Below are positions 10,303 to 18,987 of a DNA stretch of 64,000 bases, one piece after another; within the stretch, counting starts at the first letter, position 1; each line of letters begins with the position of its first letter. Under the pieces are notes generated by a model. The model made no database searches. It saw only the letters and a program-made list of their open reading frames with translations, and was not told the origin of the DNA. The stretch comes from Pseudidiomarina woesei. Its GTDB lineage: Bacteria > Pseudomonadota > Gammaproteobacteria > Enterobacterales > Alteromonadaceae. Location: the NCBI RefSeq assembly GCF_001418345.1, contig NZ_LIPW01000004.1, forward strand, positions 124,001-188,000, written 5' to 3'. Made by a program: the position numbers and the translations under genes.

Positions 10303-10330
10303 CAAATGCACTTTACCAAATGCACTTTAC
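10303..10330. repeat. 14-bp tandem duplication at the 3' end of the M13 peptidase gene
   Basis: CAAATGCACTTTAC occurs twice head to tail (10303-10316 and 10317-10330). The second copy contains the stop codon of the M13 peptidase gene, so the duplication also copied the stop region. Confidence 0.85.
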
Positions 10331-12390
10331 CAGATAGTAACGCGCTCTTCTGGTGGTAAGTACAAATCGTCACCTGGCTTGACATCAAAGGCTTCATAGA
10401 AGGCCGGGATGTTCACTACGGTGCCATTGACGCGGTAATCGGCTGGCGAATGTGGATCACTCAACACTTGGTTGCGAACAAACTCGTCGCGAGACTTGTT
10501 TTTCCACACTTGTGCCCAGCCTAAAAACACCCGTTGTTCACCGGTGTAGCCATCCATCACTGGCGACTCTTTGCCGTTGAGTGAATTCACGTAGGCACGG
10601 TAAGCAATGGTTAAACCAGCCAAGTCACCAATGTTTTCACCTAGGGTTAATTTACCGTTTATAAACGTTTCTGGAATAACTTCGTAGCTGTCGTACTGCG
10701 CGGCCAACTGTGCACCACGCGCGTCAAAGGCTTCGCGGTCGCCGTCTGTCCACCAGCTGTTCAAGTTTCCGTCACCGTCGTATTTAGAACCTTGGTCGTC
10801 AAAACCATGGCCCAATTCGTGGCCGATAACCGCACCGATACCGCCGTAGTTCACAGCGTCTTCTGCTTCCATATCAAAGAATGGCGGTTGCAAAATGCCA
10901 GCTGGGAACACAATTTCGTTACGCACTGGGCTGTAATAGGCGTTAACGGTTTGCGGTGTCATGCCCCAGTCTTCTTCTTTTACTGGCTGGCCGATTTCTG
11001 AAATCATTTCTTGGTAATCAAACGCATAAGAACGCTTAATGTTTTCTACCAAGTTATCGTCAGTAACGACTAAATCAGAATAATCACGCCATTCACTCGG
11101 GTAACCTACGTATGGCGTAAACTTGCCAAGTTTTTCAAGTGCTTTTTGTTTGGTCTCTTCAGACATCCACTCAAGCTCTTTAATAGACTCACCGTAAGCC
11201 ACAATCAAGTTGTCAACCAACTCTTCCATGCGCGCTTTCGCTGCTGGCGGGAAGTACTCAGCCACATACAACTGACCTAACACTTCGCCCAATGCGCGGT
11301 CGGTCGCGTCTACACCACGCTTCCAGCGCGGCTCTTGCTCTGGCGTACCGCGCAATACCTTGCCGTAGAAGGCAAAGTTGCGATCATTAATTTCTTCAGT
11401 AAGCACAGAAGCGAAGCGGTTTACAGTACGCAGCGTCATGTAGTGCTTCCATGTTTCAACGCTAACGTCGTCAAACATGTCACCAAAAGTTTCGAAATAA
11501 CTCAACTGCGACACAACGTATTCGTCCGCGCCATCGATGCCGGTAATTTTGGCGTAGGTTTCAAAATCAAAGCTACCCATTAACTGTTTTAGTTCTTCAG
11601 GCGACTTCGGATTATAGGTCGCTTCAGCATCACGGCTTTGTACGCGGCTCCAATGCGCTTGTGCAATTTTAGTTTCTAACTCTAAAATGGCGTCTGCAGC
11701 AGCTTCCGCTTGCTCGTAATCCACCATCGCTAAAATATCTTTAATATAGTCTTTATATTGCGCGCGAATTTCGACGAACTTTTCTTCGTCTTTCAGGTAA
11801 TAGTCACGATCTGGCAGGCTTAACCCTGACTGACCAAAATACAACGCGTTGTAATCTGGGTTTTTCTTGTCGCCATAAACGTAGAAACCAAATGGCCCGC
11901 TTACGCCCAACTTCGCTAATTCTGCAAAACGAGCTGCCACATCAGCGTGAGTCTCAACTTGCGCAATGGCTTGCAAGTCTGCAGCAATTGGCGTGTAGCC
12001 TAAGCTGTTAAGTTTCTCAACATCCATGAAACTGTTGAAGAAATCACCGATTTTTTGCGAATTTGTGCCCGCTTCTGCTTGCTCTGCGGCGGCTGTTTCA
12101 ATCAACGTGCGTAAACGCTCTTGATTGCGCTCACGCAACTCGAGAAACGAACCGATACGTGACTTGTCTGCTGGCATTTCAGTGTTGTCATACCATGTGC
12201 CGTTAACAAATTGGAACAAGTCGTCTTGGGGGCGCACTTCGGTGTTGAAGGCATCAAGGCGCAAGCCCGAAGTAAGCTGTTGCTGCTCTTGTTGAGCTTG
12301 GGTGTTTTGTTGTTCAGCCTGTTGTGGTGAGCACGCAGCCACACCTAACGCGAGCGCAACGCTCAGCGCAATTGTACTTACCTTATTCAT
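10327..12390 (-). CDS. pepO: M13-family zinc metallopeptidase lipoprotein (PepO/neprilysin-like)
   Basis: 687 residues. The signal sequence ends in a lipobox (GVAAC), so it is probably anchored in the envelope facing the periplasm. The catalytic motif HELGH sits in GAVIGHELGHGFDDQGS, followed by ENIGDLAGL, which gives the third zinc ligand (ExxxD). NAYYSPVRNEIVFPAGILQP is the M13 substrate-binding block (NAxYxP). The protein ends in VTIW, in place of the usual Cys-x-x-Trp tail. Length matches family M13 (about 660-700). GGGGAAC precedes the ATG. The ferritin-like gene ends 17 bp upstream on the same strand, so the two may be cotranscribed. Confidence 0.93.
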   Translation of the reverse strand: MNKVSTIALSVALALGVAACSPQQAEQQNTQAQQEQQQLTSGLRLDAFNTEVRPQDDLFQFVNGTWYDNTEMPADKSRIGSFLELRERNQERLRTLIETAAAEQAEAGTNSQKIGDFFNSFMDVEKLNSLGYTPIAADLQAIAQVETHADVAARFAELAKLGVSGPFGFYVYGDKKNPDYNALYFGQSGLSLPDRDYYLKDEEKFVEIRAQYKDYIKDILAMVDYEQAEAAADAILELETKIAQAHWSRVQSRDAEATYNPKSPEELKQLMGSFDFETYAKITGIDGADEYVVSQLSYFETFGDMFDDVSVETWKHYMTLRTVNRFASVLTEEINDRNFAFYGKVLRGTPEQEPRWKRGVDATDRALGEVLGQLYVAEYFPPAAKARMEELVDNLIVAYGESIKELEWMSEETKQKALEKLGKFTPYVGYPSEWRDYSDLVVTDDNLVENIKRSYAFDYQEMISEIGQPVKEEDWGMTPQTVNAYYSPVRNEIVFPAGILQPPFFDMEAEDAVNYGGIGAVIGHELGHGFDDQGSKYDGDGNLNSWWTDGDREAFDARGAQLAAQYDSYEVIPETFINGKLTLGENIGDLAGLTIAYRAYVNSLNGKESPVMDGYTGEQRVFLGWAQVWKNKSRDEFVRNQVLSDPHSPADYRVNGTVVNIPAFYEAFDVKPGDDLYLPPEERVTIW

Positions 12391-12407
12391 ATGTTCCCCG
12401 TTTTAAA

Positions 12408-12692
12408 TTAATGACCTATTACTTCGTCGGTAAATAGGTACTCTTTAAGCTCTTCATCAAAAACTTTGTCACGGCGCCGTATCCACTCTAGGGTCATGGC
12501 TGCGTGTTCTTTTTCTTCATCGCGATTGTGAATTAAAATTTTTTTTAATTCTTCGTCTTTGCAGACATCAATGCGTTGGTTATACCAATCAACTGCTTCA
12601 AGTTCTTCCATTAACGAAATAATTGCCCGGTGCATGTCGCGGGTTTCGTCAGACAATAATTCGTACGGCTCGTGATACCCTTCGTTGGCCAT
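12408..12692 (-). CDS. Encapsulated-ferritin-like (EncFtn) protein without an adjacent encapsulin
   Basis: A 94-residue helical protein. ETRDMHRAIISLMEELEAVD and NRDEEKEHAAMTLEWIRRRD match the two-helix EncFtn family, whose subunits pair to build a four-helix ferroxidase site. Aligned from memory with Rhodospirillum rubrum EncFtn, E30, E60 and H63 correspond to its ligands E32, E62 and H65, and W36 is conserved. I infer iron oxidation/storage. The protein stops right after YLFTDEVIGH and has no room for the C-terminal targeting peptide that loads EncFtn into encapsulin shells; no shell gene lies nearby. GGAGG precedes the ATG. It may share a transcript with the M13 peptidase. Confidence 0.82.
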   Translation of the reverse strand: MANEGYHEPYELLSDETRDMHRAIISLMEELEAVDWYNQRIDVCKDEELKKILIHNRDEEKEHAAMTLEWIRRRDKVFDEELKEYLFTDEVIGH

Positions 12693-12843
12693 AACTGCCT
12701 CCGTTGTTGTATGCGTGAATTGTCAGTGATTGTTGTCAGTACCCTTCTACCATATGCCATGCGCTAATTGTTCACAACATAAATGCTGTGCTAAGCGCCG
12801 CATGAGAGGGATTTTTTGTCGCAAAATGTTACTGAATGAGCAT

Positions 12844-12876
12844 AAAAAAACCCCGTGATGTGTGTCACGGGGTTTT
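12844..12876 (-). terminator. Rho-independent terminator of the pdh operon (bidirectional)
   Basis: CCCCGTGA (12851-12858) pairs with TCACGGGG (12865-12872) around a 6-nt loop. On the minus strand it is followed by seven T residues (12850-12844) and lies about 90 bp past the lpd stop. Four T residues also follow on the plus strand. The rest of the 275-bp gap (12693-12967) holds REP-like repeats and no gene. Confidence 0.88.
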
Positions 12877-12884
12877 GGCATTAA

Positions 12885-12905
12885 CAGCGCTGCGCGCTAC
12901 CCGGC
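12885..12905 (-). repeat. Partial REP-like element (second hairpin only)
   Basis: Repeats exactly the C(GCA)G hairpin and flank found at 12934-12954: AGCGC TGC GCGCT followed by ACCCGGC, read on the plus strand. The conserved first hairpin is degenerate here. Confidence 0.75.
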
Positions 12906-12933
12906 TTGACCTTGCGGTACCGGCCGGCAATCA

Positions 12934-12971
12934 CAGCGCTGCGCGCTACCCGGCGTATAACGCCGGGCTAC
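12934..12971 (-). repeat. REP-like element copy 1, overlapping the lpd stop codon
   Basis: On the minus strand: GTAG head (12971-12968), hairpin 1 CCCGGCGT-TAT-ACGCCGGG (12967-12949), then hairpin 2 AGCGC-GCA-GCGCT (12947-12935). The TAG of the head is the lpd stop codon. Confidence 0.85.
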
Positions 12972-14392
12972 TTTTTCGCTTTTTTGTTTGGCAGGTCGGT
13001 GATTGAGCCTTCAAACACTTCGGCGGCTAAGCCAACTGATTCATGCAAGGTTGGATGCGCATGAATGGTTAATGCGATGTCTTCTGCGTCACAGCCCATT
13101 TCAATGGCTAAGCAGATTTCGCCTAATAGCTCACCAGCGTTTGAGCCAACAATTGCGCCACCAATAATGCGGTTGTTTTTGTCAAACAATAACTTGGTGA
13201 AGCCATCGGTTGCGCCTTGCGCAATGGCACGGCCAGAAGCAGCCCAAGGGAATACTGCGGCTTCGTACTCAACGCCTTGCTCTTTCGCTTCTTTCTCAGT
13301 TAAGCCAGCCCATGCAACTTCTGGGTCAGTGTAGGCAATTGAAGGAATTACTTTCGGGTCGAAGTAGTGCTTCTTACCAGCAATAACTTCAGCCGCTACG
13401 TGGCCTTCGTGCACTGCTTTGTGCGCCAACATTGGTTGGCCAACAATGTCACCAATTGCGAAGATGTTCTTCACGTTGGTACGCATTTGGTTGTCTACTT
13501 CAATAAAGCCACGGTCAGTCACGTTTACACCCGCGTTTTCTGCGCCAAGTTTCTTACCATTTGGCGCACGGCCAACAGCCACAAGAACAGCGTCGTACTT
13601 CACTGGTTTCTCAGGCGCTTTGTCGCCCTCAAAGGTCACGTGAATACCGTCTTTTTTCGCTTCAACTTTCGCTGCTTTAGTGTTCAACATAATGTTGTCG
13701 AACTTCTTCGAAATTGACTTGGTGAAGGTTTTGATAATGTCTTTGTCAGCTGGTGGAATAAGCTGCTCAGTCATTTCAACCACGTCTACTTTCGCACCTA
13801 ATGCGCTATATACACAGCCCATTTCTAAACCGATAATACCGCCGCCCAAAATCAACATGCGACCCGGTACAAATGGCAGTTCTAGTGCGTCGGTTGAGTC
13901 CCAAATGCGCTCGTCGTCATGCGGAACGAAAGGTAGTTTGATTGACTGAGAACCAGCCGCGATAATCGCGTTTTCAAAGTTCACTACGGTTTCTTTACCG
14001 TCTGCGTCTTTTACTTTCAGTTGCTTGTCGCTTGCAAATTCGCCAACGCCGTTTACCACGGTAACTTTGCGCATTTTCGACATTTGACCTAAGCCACCGG
14101 TCAATTGACCGATTACTTTTTCTTTGTGCTTACGAATTTTGTCGAGGTCGATTTTTGGCTCGCCGAATTCTACGCCTTCAGCGCCCATGTGCTTCGCATC
14201 TTCAATATGCTTGGCAATGTGCAGCAACGCTTTTGAAGGAATACAGCCAACGTTCAAGCACACGCCACCTAAGGTGCTGTAGCGCTCAACTAATACGGTT
14301 TCTAAACCTAAGTCAGCAGCACGAAATGCCGCAGAGTAACCACCTGGGCCGCCACCAAGAACGACAACTTGGGCCTTCACTTCTTTGCTCAT
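12968..14392 (-). CDS. lpd: Dihydrolipoamide dehydrogenase (E3)
   Basis: A 474-residue flavoprotein that reoxidises dihydrolipoyl groups with NAD+ in pyruvate dehydrogenase and the other 2-oxoacid dehydrogenases. VVLGGGPGGYSAAFRAADLG is the FAD-binding Rossmann fold; GGVCLNVGCIPSK carries the redox-active disulfide; LILGGGIIGLEMG is the NAD fold; HAHPTLHESV holds the catalytic His-Glu pair. It ends in a Lys-rich tail (NKKAKK). It is last in pdhR-aceE-aceF-lpd, 82 bp after aceF. The stop TAG is donated by a REP-like element. Confidence 0.97.
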   Translation of the reverse strand: MSKEVKAQVVVLGGGPGGYSAAFRAADLGLETVLVERYSTLGGVCLNVGCIPSKALLHIAKHIEDAKHMGAEGVEFGEPKIDLDKIRKHKEKVIGQLTGGLGQMSKMRKVTVVNGVGEFASDKQLKVKDADGKETVVNFENAIIAAGSQSIKLPFVPHDDERIWDSTDALELPFVPGRMLILGGGIIGLEMGCVYSALGAKVDVVEMTEQLIPPADKDIIKTFTKSISKKFDNIMLNTKAAKVEAKKDGIHVTFEGDKAPEKPVKYDAVLVAVGRAPNGKKLGAENAGVNVTDRGFIEVDNQMRTNVKNIFAIGDIVGQPMLAHKAVHEGHVAAEVIAGKKHYFDPKVIPSIAYTDPEVAWAGLTEKEAKEQGVEYEAAVFPWAASGRAIAQGATDGFTKLLFDKNNRIIGGAIVGSNAGELLGEICLAIEMGCDAEDIALTIHAHPTLHESVGLAAEVFEGSITDLPNKKAKK

Positions 14393-14427
14393 ATCAACCT
14401 CGTTAGAATTCGGGAAAACAATTCGGT

Positions 14428-14458
14428 AAAAACGTTGGGGCTGATTATAACAGCCCCA
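14428..14458 (-). terminator. Hairpin with T-run between aceF and lpd (partial terminator)
   Basis: TGGGGCTG (14436-14443) pairs with CAGCCCCA (14451-14458) across a 7-nt loop. On the minus strand it is followed after three bases (ACG) by TTTTT (14432-14428). It could reduce read-through into lpd, which in many bacteria also has its own promoter because E3 serves several complexes. Confidence 0.55.
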
Positions 14459-14474
14459 GGGTCATTTGTTTAAT

Positions 14475-16286
14475 TTATAGAACCAATTTGCGAATATCGG
14501 ACAAAACAGCGCTTAAATACACACTAAAGCGTGCCGCAACAGCACCGTCGATAACACGGTGATCATAGCTTAAGCTCAGTGGCAACATTAAGCGTGGTTC
14601 AAACTCTTTGCCATTCCACTTTGGTTTCATGTCGCTTTTTGACACGCCCAAAATAGCAACGTCTGGCGCATTCACAATTGGCGTAAACGCTGTACCGCCA
14701 ATACCGCCGAGGCTTGAAATTGAGAAACAGCCGCCTTGCATATCTTGCGCTTTAAGCTTGCCGTCACGCGCCTTGGCACTAATTTCTAGCAGTTCGTCAG
14801 AAAGCTCGTAAATGCCTTTTTTGTCGACATCACGAATAACCGGAACCACCAAGCCATTTGGCGTATCAACCGCAATACCAATATGCACGTATTTTTTCAT
14901 GATCAAGTGCTCGCCGTCTTCGGCTAGCGACGAGTTAAACACTGGGTACTCGCGCAGCGCTTTGGCAACCGCTTTCATGATGAATACTAGCGGAGTAATT
15001 TTCACGCCGTCTTTTTTCTTCGCTTGCAGCTCGTTTTCTTGCTTACGGAAGGCTTCAAGCTCAGTAATGTCCGCTTCGTCAAATTGTGTAACGTGCGGAA
15101 TAGTTACCCAGTTACGATGCAGGTTCGGCCCTGAAATTTTCTGAATACGCGTTAATGGCACTTTTTCAATTTCGCCAAATTTGCTGAAATCAACTTTCGG
15201 CGGCGCAATGACTTGCAACCCGCCAGCACCTTGGCTAACGCCACTTGAGGCAGTCGCTTTCGGACGCGACAGCTCGTACTTCACGTACTCTTGCACGTCT
15301 TCTTTAAGTATCCGCTCTTTACGACCAGAACCTTTTACATTGTTTAGATCAACACCAAACTCATGCGCTAAGCGGCGAACCGCAGGCGATGCATAAGCCA
15401 AGCCCTCAGCCTTTGACTTTTTATCCAACGGGTGGTCCGGCACCGGCGGTTGACGCACCTCGCCGGGTGCAGATCCAGCCCCTTGGGCTGGGTCTGCATC
15501 CCCCTTCACCTCTTCGCCTGAAGGCGAAGAGGACACGTCTTTCCCACCACTTTCCGCAATGTCAGCATTAACGGCAGCTTCGCTGCCACCCGGCGTAGAA
15601 CGCCGGGCTACGGTGTCCGCAGATTCACCAGCAACCTCAAGCATCACCACCAAAGAGCCCTGCTTCACCTTGTCGCCAACCTTCACCTCAACAGACTTCA
15701 CCACACCCGCCTCTGGGCACGGCACATCCATCGTAGCTTTGTCGGTTTCAAGCGTAATCAGACCATCTTCAGCGTTAACTTCGTCACCAGCGCTGACCAG
15801 CACCTCAATAACATCCACCTCACCATCTTCACCGATGTCAGGCACCGCCACCTCTATCACGCTGGGTGCAGATCCGCTCTCGTCGCTACCGCGATCGGGG
15901 TCAGATCCAGCGTCAGCTGGGTCTGACCCCACTTTCTCCTCTTCGCCTTCAGGCGAAGAGGCCATGTCTTTACCACCACTTTCCGCGGTCTCACCATCAA
16001 CGCCAGCTTCGCTGTCACCCGGCGTGGAACGCCGGGCTACGTCATCACCTGCCGCTTCAAACATCGCCAACAAATCACCTTCTTTAATCTTGTCGCCAAC
16101 CTTCACTTTCATCTCAGCAACAACACCAGCAAACGGCGCCGGAATATCCATTGAGGCTTTATCGCTCTCAACCGTGATCAGCGAGTCTTCAGCTTCAACG
16201 CTATCGCCGTTGCTGACCAAAATTTCGATGACTTCAACTTCATCACCGCCCACATCGGGGGCTTTTACTTCTTTTAAATCTGCCAT
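14475..16286 (-). CDS. aceF: Pyruvate dehydrogenase E2, dihydrolipoamide acetyltransferase
   Basis: A 603-residue core subunit that transfers acetyl groups to CoA. Order: lipoyl domain 1 (1-80, lipoylated K43 in ESDKASMD), linker 1 (about 82-142), lipoyl domain 2 (143-222, K183 in ETDKATMD), linker 2 (about 223-288), E3/E1-binding domain (about 297-333, [17 protein letters not shown]), short linker, catalytic domain (about 376-603) with HxxxDG in [10 protein letters not shown]. There are two lipoyl domains rather than E. coli's three. The linkers are odd: instead of Ala/Pro-rich sequence, both read [12 protein letters not shown]...ESGGKD..SSP.GEE, and the DNA is a stack of palindromes including two REP-like elements. 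Linkers 1 and 2 are paralogous (45 of 55 bases identical by eye in the segment between palindromes). GGAGG precedes the ATG. Confidence 0.96.
   Translation of the reverse strand: MADLKEVKAPDVGGDEVEVIEILVSNGDSVEAEDSLITVESDKASMDIPAPFAGVVAEMKVKVGDKIKEGDLLAMFEAAGDDVARRSTPGDSEAGVDGETAESGGKDMASSPEGEEEKVGSDPADAGSDPDRGSDESGSAPSVIEVAVPDIGEDGEVDVIEVLVSAGDEVNAEDGLITLETDKATMDVPCPEAGVVKSVEVKVGDKVKQGSLVVMLEVAGESADTVARRSTPGGSEAAVNADIAESGGKDVSSSPSGEEVKGDADPAQGAGSAPGEVRQPPVPDHPLDKKSKAEGLAYASPAVRRLAHEFGVDLNNVKGSGRKERILKEDVQEYVKYELSRPKATASSGVSQGAGGLQVIAPPKVDFSKFGEIEKVPLTRIQKISGPNLHRNWVTIPHVTQFDEADITELEAFRKQENELQAKKKDGVKITPLVFIMKAVAKALREYPVFNSSLAEDGEHLIMKKYVHIGIAVDTPNGLVVPVIRDVDKKGIYELSDELLEISAKARDGKLKAQDMQGGCFSISSLGGIGGTAFTPIVNAPDVAILGVSKSDMKPKWNGKEFEPRLMLPLSLSYDHRVIDGAVAARFSVYLSAVLSDIRKLVL
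15465..15532 (-). repeat. Palindromes inside aceF linker 2
   Basis: Two adjacent inverted repeats within codons of linker 2: TGCAGATCCAGCCC (15468-15481) with GGGCTGGGTCTGCA (15485-15498), one mismatch; and CCTCTTCGCC (15509-15518) with GGCGAAGAGG (15523-15532), loop TGAA. Both recur in modified form in linker 1. Confidence 0.85.
15573..15611 (-). repeat. REP-like element copy 2, inside aceF linker 2
   Basis: Minus strand: GTAG (15611-15608), hairpin 1 CCCGGCGT-TCT-ACGCCGGG (15607-15589), hairpin 2 GGCAGC-GAA-GCTGCC (15587-15573). It is read in frame as [13 protein letters not shown], so the TAG of the head is out of frame. Confidence 0.87.
15897..15961 (-). repeat. Palindromes inside aceF linker 1
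   Basis: GGGGTCAGATCCAGC (15897-15911) pairs with GCTGGGTCTGACCCC (15916-15930) with one mismatch and a 4-nt loop. CCTCTTCGCC (15938-15947) pairs with GGCGAAGAGG (15952-15961), loop TTCA, the reverse complement of the loop in linker 2. Confidence 0.87.
16002..16040 (-). repeat. REP-like element copy 3, inside aceF linker 1
   Basis: Minus strand: GTAG (16040-16037), hairpin 1 CCCGGCGT-TCC-ACGCCGGG (16036-16018), then a weaker hairpin 2, CAGC-GAA-GCTG. It is translated in frame as [12 protein letters not shown]. Confidence 0.85.
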
Positions 16287-16307
16287 GCTTGCCTCCGCTC
16301 CCGTTGC

Positions 16308-18977
16308 TTACGCGTATAGTGGGTTGATTTTGTTGGTGTCGATGCCGAAGTCTTTAATGGCTTTTTCCACCACTTTGGCATCAATGTCACCCGCTTTGGC
16401 TAACTCAGTCAGCGCCGCAACAACAATGTATTGCGGGTTCACTTCAAAGTGACGACGCAAGTTTTCGCGGCTGTCTGAACGACCAAATCCATCCGTACCT
16501 AACACACGGTAAGGCGTTGGCACCCACGCACGAATTTGATCAGCGTACTGCTTCATGTAATCGGTTGCTGCAATGGTCGGCCCTTTGGCTTTGCTTAGCA
16601 CATCAGTTACGTAAGCAGTTTTCTGCTTCTTGCCAGGGTTCAGCATGTTGTATCGCTCAACATCATAACCATCGCGCGCCAATTCGTTAAACGAGGTTGC
16701 GCTGTATACTTTAGCGGTTACGCCATAGTCGTTCGCCAAAATTTTCGCAGCTTCACGCACTTGCTGCAAAATGGTACCAGAACCCAACAACTGAACTTCG
16801 CCCTTCGCGCTTTTCGCTTTCACGCTTTCGAATTCGTACAAGCCCTTAATAATGCCCTCTTCAACACCTTCAGGCATTTCCGGCTGCGCATAGTTTTCGT
16901 TCATCACGGTTAAGTAATAGAACACGTTTTCTTGCTCGCCATACATGCGGCGCAAACCGTCTTGCACTATCACCGCCACTTCGTAACCGTAGGTTGGGTC
17001 ATAAGTAATACAGTTAGGCACCGTGTTGAACAAGATGTGGCTGCTACCGTCTTGGTGCTGTAAGCCCTCACCGTTCAAGGTTGTACGGCCAGCCGTACCC
17101 CCCACTAAGAAACCACGTGCTTGGCTGTCACCAGCGGCCCATACCAAGTCACCTACCCGTTGGAAACCAAACATAGAGTAATAAATGTAGAACGGAATCA
17201 TCGGCTCATTGTTGGTTGAGTAGCTAGTCGCTGCCGCCACCCATGACGCCATAGCGCCAAGCTCGTTAATACCTTCTTGCAATACTTGGCCCTGCTTGTC
17301 TTCGCGGTAGTAAGCCACTTGGTCAGCATCTTGCGGTTCGTATTTCTGGCCTTGGCTAGAATAAATACCCACCTGACGGAACAAGCCTTCCATACCGAAA
17401 GTACGGGCTTCGTCTGGAATAATTGGCACAATGCGTTTGCCAATTTTCTTGTCTTTTAACAGCGCGGTTAGTACGCGCACAAACGCCATGGTGCTTGAAA
17501 TTTCACGCTCGCCTGAACCTTTAGTTACCGCTTCAAACGCCTTCAAGGAAGGAATTTCAAGTTCAACGTCAGTTTTCGCACGGCGCACTGGCATGAAGCC
17601 ACCCAGCGACTCGCGACGCTCGCGCATGTACTTCATTTCTTCGCTGTCATCAGGGAACTTGTAGAACGGAATATCTTCAAGCTCGCTGTCTTTAATTGGA
17701 ATGTTGAAACGGTCGCGGAAGTGTTTAATCGCTTCCATGTCCATTTTCTTCACTTGGTGGGCAATGTTTTTACCTTCGCCCGCTGCACCCATGCCGTAAC
17801 CTTTCACGGTTTTCGCTAAAATAACCTGCGGACGACCTTTAGTGTTCACTGCTTTGTGGTAAGCCGCGTACACTTTCATTGGGTCGTGGCCACCACGGTT
17901 TAAGCGCCAGATATCTTCGTCTGTCAGGTTCGCCACCATGGCCTTGGTTTCTTCCGTTTTACCGAAGAAATGCTCACGAGTATACGCACCGCCTTTGGCT
18001 TTGTAGTTCTGGTACTCACCGTCCACGCTGCTTTGCATAATGTCGGCTAGCTTACCTTCGGTGTCCCGGTACAATAGTGGGTCCCAATAGCGGCCCCAAA
18101 TAACCTTGATCACTTCCCAACCCGCACCACGGAACGTACCTTCAAGCTCTTGAATAATCTTACCGTTACCGCGCACAGGGCCGTCAAGGCGCTGTAAGTT
18201 ACAGTTCACAATAAAGGTAAGGTTGTCTAAACCTTCGCGAGTAGCTAAGCCAATAGCACCTAAGCTTTCTGGCTCGTCCACCTCACCGTCACCTAAGAAG
18301 CAATAAACGCGCTGATTAGAGCAGTCTTTAATACCGCGGTCGGTTAAATATTTCAGATAGCGAGCCTGATAAATTGCCTGCATTGGGCCTAAGCCCATCG
18401 ATACCGTTGGGAACTGCCAAAAATCTGGCATTAAATGCGGGTGTGGGTACGACGAAATGCCTTTACCGTCTACTTCTTGACGGAAGTTCTCTAATTGTTC
18501 ATCGCTAATGCGGCCTTCGAGGTATGCACGAGCATAAATACCTGGGCTCGCGTGCCCCTGAATAAACAGGAAGTCACCGCCGTCTTGCTCAGTTGGCGCA
18601 CGGAAGAAGTGGTTAAATCCTACGTCATACAACATCGCTGAAGACGCAAAGCTGGAAATATGACCGCCTAGCTCAAGGTCTTTTTTCGAGGCGCGCAACA
18701 CCATTGCTAACGCGTTCCAGCGAATAGCCGAGCGAATGCGGTGCTCAATGGTACGGTTGCCCGGCATTTCGGGCTCTTGGCTGGCCGGAATGGTATTTAA
18801 GTACGCGGTGGTTGCGTTAAACGGCAAATAGGCACCGCTACGGCGGCCTTTTTCAATAAGCGATTCGAGTAAGAAGTGCCCGCGTTCTGGGCCGTCTTGT
18901 TCCAACACCACCTCGAGAGCTTCAAGCCACTCGCGCGTTTCTTGCGGGTCGATGTCGTCTTTTAAATGGTCAGTCAT
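16308..18977 (-). CDS. aceE: Pyruvate dehydrogenase E1 component
   Basis: An 889-residue homodimeric thiamine-diphosphate decarboxylase that oxidatively decarboxylates pyruvate and acetylates the AceF lipoyl groups. The ThDP motif is visible as FLGDGEVDEPESLG followed by LTFIVNCNLQRLDG (GDG...NCN). Length matches E. coli AceE (887). I start at 18977 (MTDHLKDDIDP) with AAGGACAG upstream, 10 bp past the pdhR stop; the longer open frame upstream is pdhR in another frame. It sits between pdhR and aceF on one strand and is probably governed by the PdhR operator upstream. Confidence 0.97.
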   Translation of the reverse strand: MTDHLKDDIDPQETREWLEALEVVLEQDGPERGHFLLESLIEKGRRSGAYLPFNATTAYLNTIPASQEPEMPGNRTIEHRIRSAIRWNALAMVLRASKKDLELGGHISSFASSAMLYDVGFNHFFRAPTEQDGGDFLFIQGHASPGIYARAYLEGRISDEQLENFRQEVDGKGISSYPHPHLMPDFWQFPTVSMGLGPMQAIYQARYLKYLTDRGIKDCSNQRVYCFLGDGEVDEPESLGAIGLATREGLDNLTFIVNCNLQRLDGPVRGNGKIIQELEGTFRGAGWEVIKVIWGRYWDPLLYRDTEGKLADIMQSSVDGEYQNYKAKGGAYTREHFFGKTEETKAMVANLTDEDIWRLNRGGHDPMKVYAAYHKAVNTKGRPQVILAKTVKGYGMGAAGEGKNIAHQVKKMDMEAIKHFRDRFNIPIKDSELEDIPFYKFPDDSEEMKYMRERRESLGGFMPVRRAKTDVELEIPSLKAFEAVTKGSGEREISSTMAFVRVLTALLKDKKIGKRIVPIIPDEARTFGMEGLFRQVGIYSSQGQKYEPQDADQVAYYREDKQGQVLQEGINELGAMASWVAAATSYSTNNEPMIPFYIYYSMFGFQRVGDLVWAAGDSQARGFLVGGTAGRTTLNGEGLQHQDGSSHILFNTVPNCITYDPTYGYEVAVIVQDGLRRMYGEQENVFYYLTVMNENYAQPEMPEGVEEGIIKGLYEFESVKAKSAKGEVQLLGSGTILQQVREAAKILANDYGVTAKVYSATSFNELARDGYDVERYNMLNPGKKQKTAYVTDVLSKAKGPTIAATDYMKQYADQIRAWVPTPYRVLGTDGFGRSDSRENLRRHFEVNPQYIVVAALTELAKAGDIDAKVVEKAIKDFGIDTNKINPLYA

Positions 18978-18987
18978 ACTTCTGTCC

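Noticed and set aside
15559-16452. A 297-codon open frame on the plus strand opposite aceF
   Set aside because: It is antisense to aceF, Ser/Thr/Pro-rich in the way expected of the complement of acidic linker codons, and has no recognisable domain.
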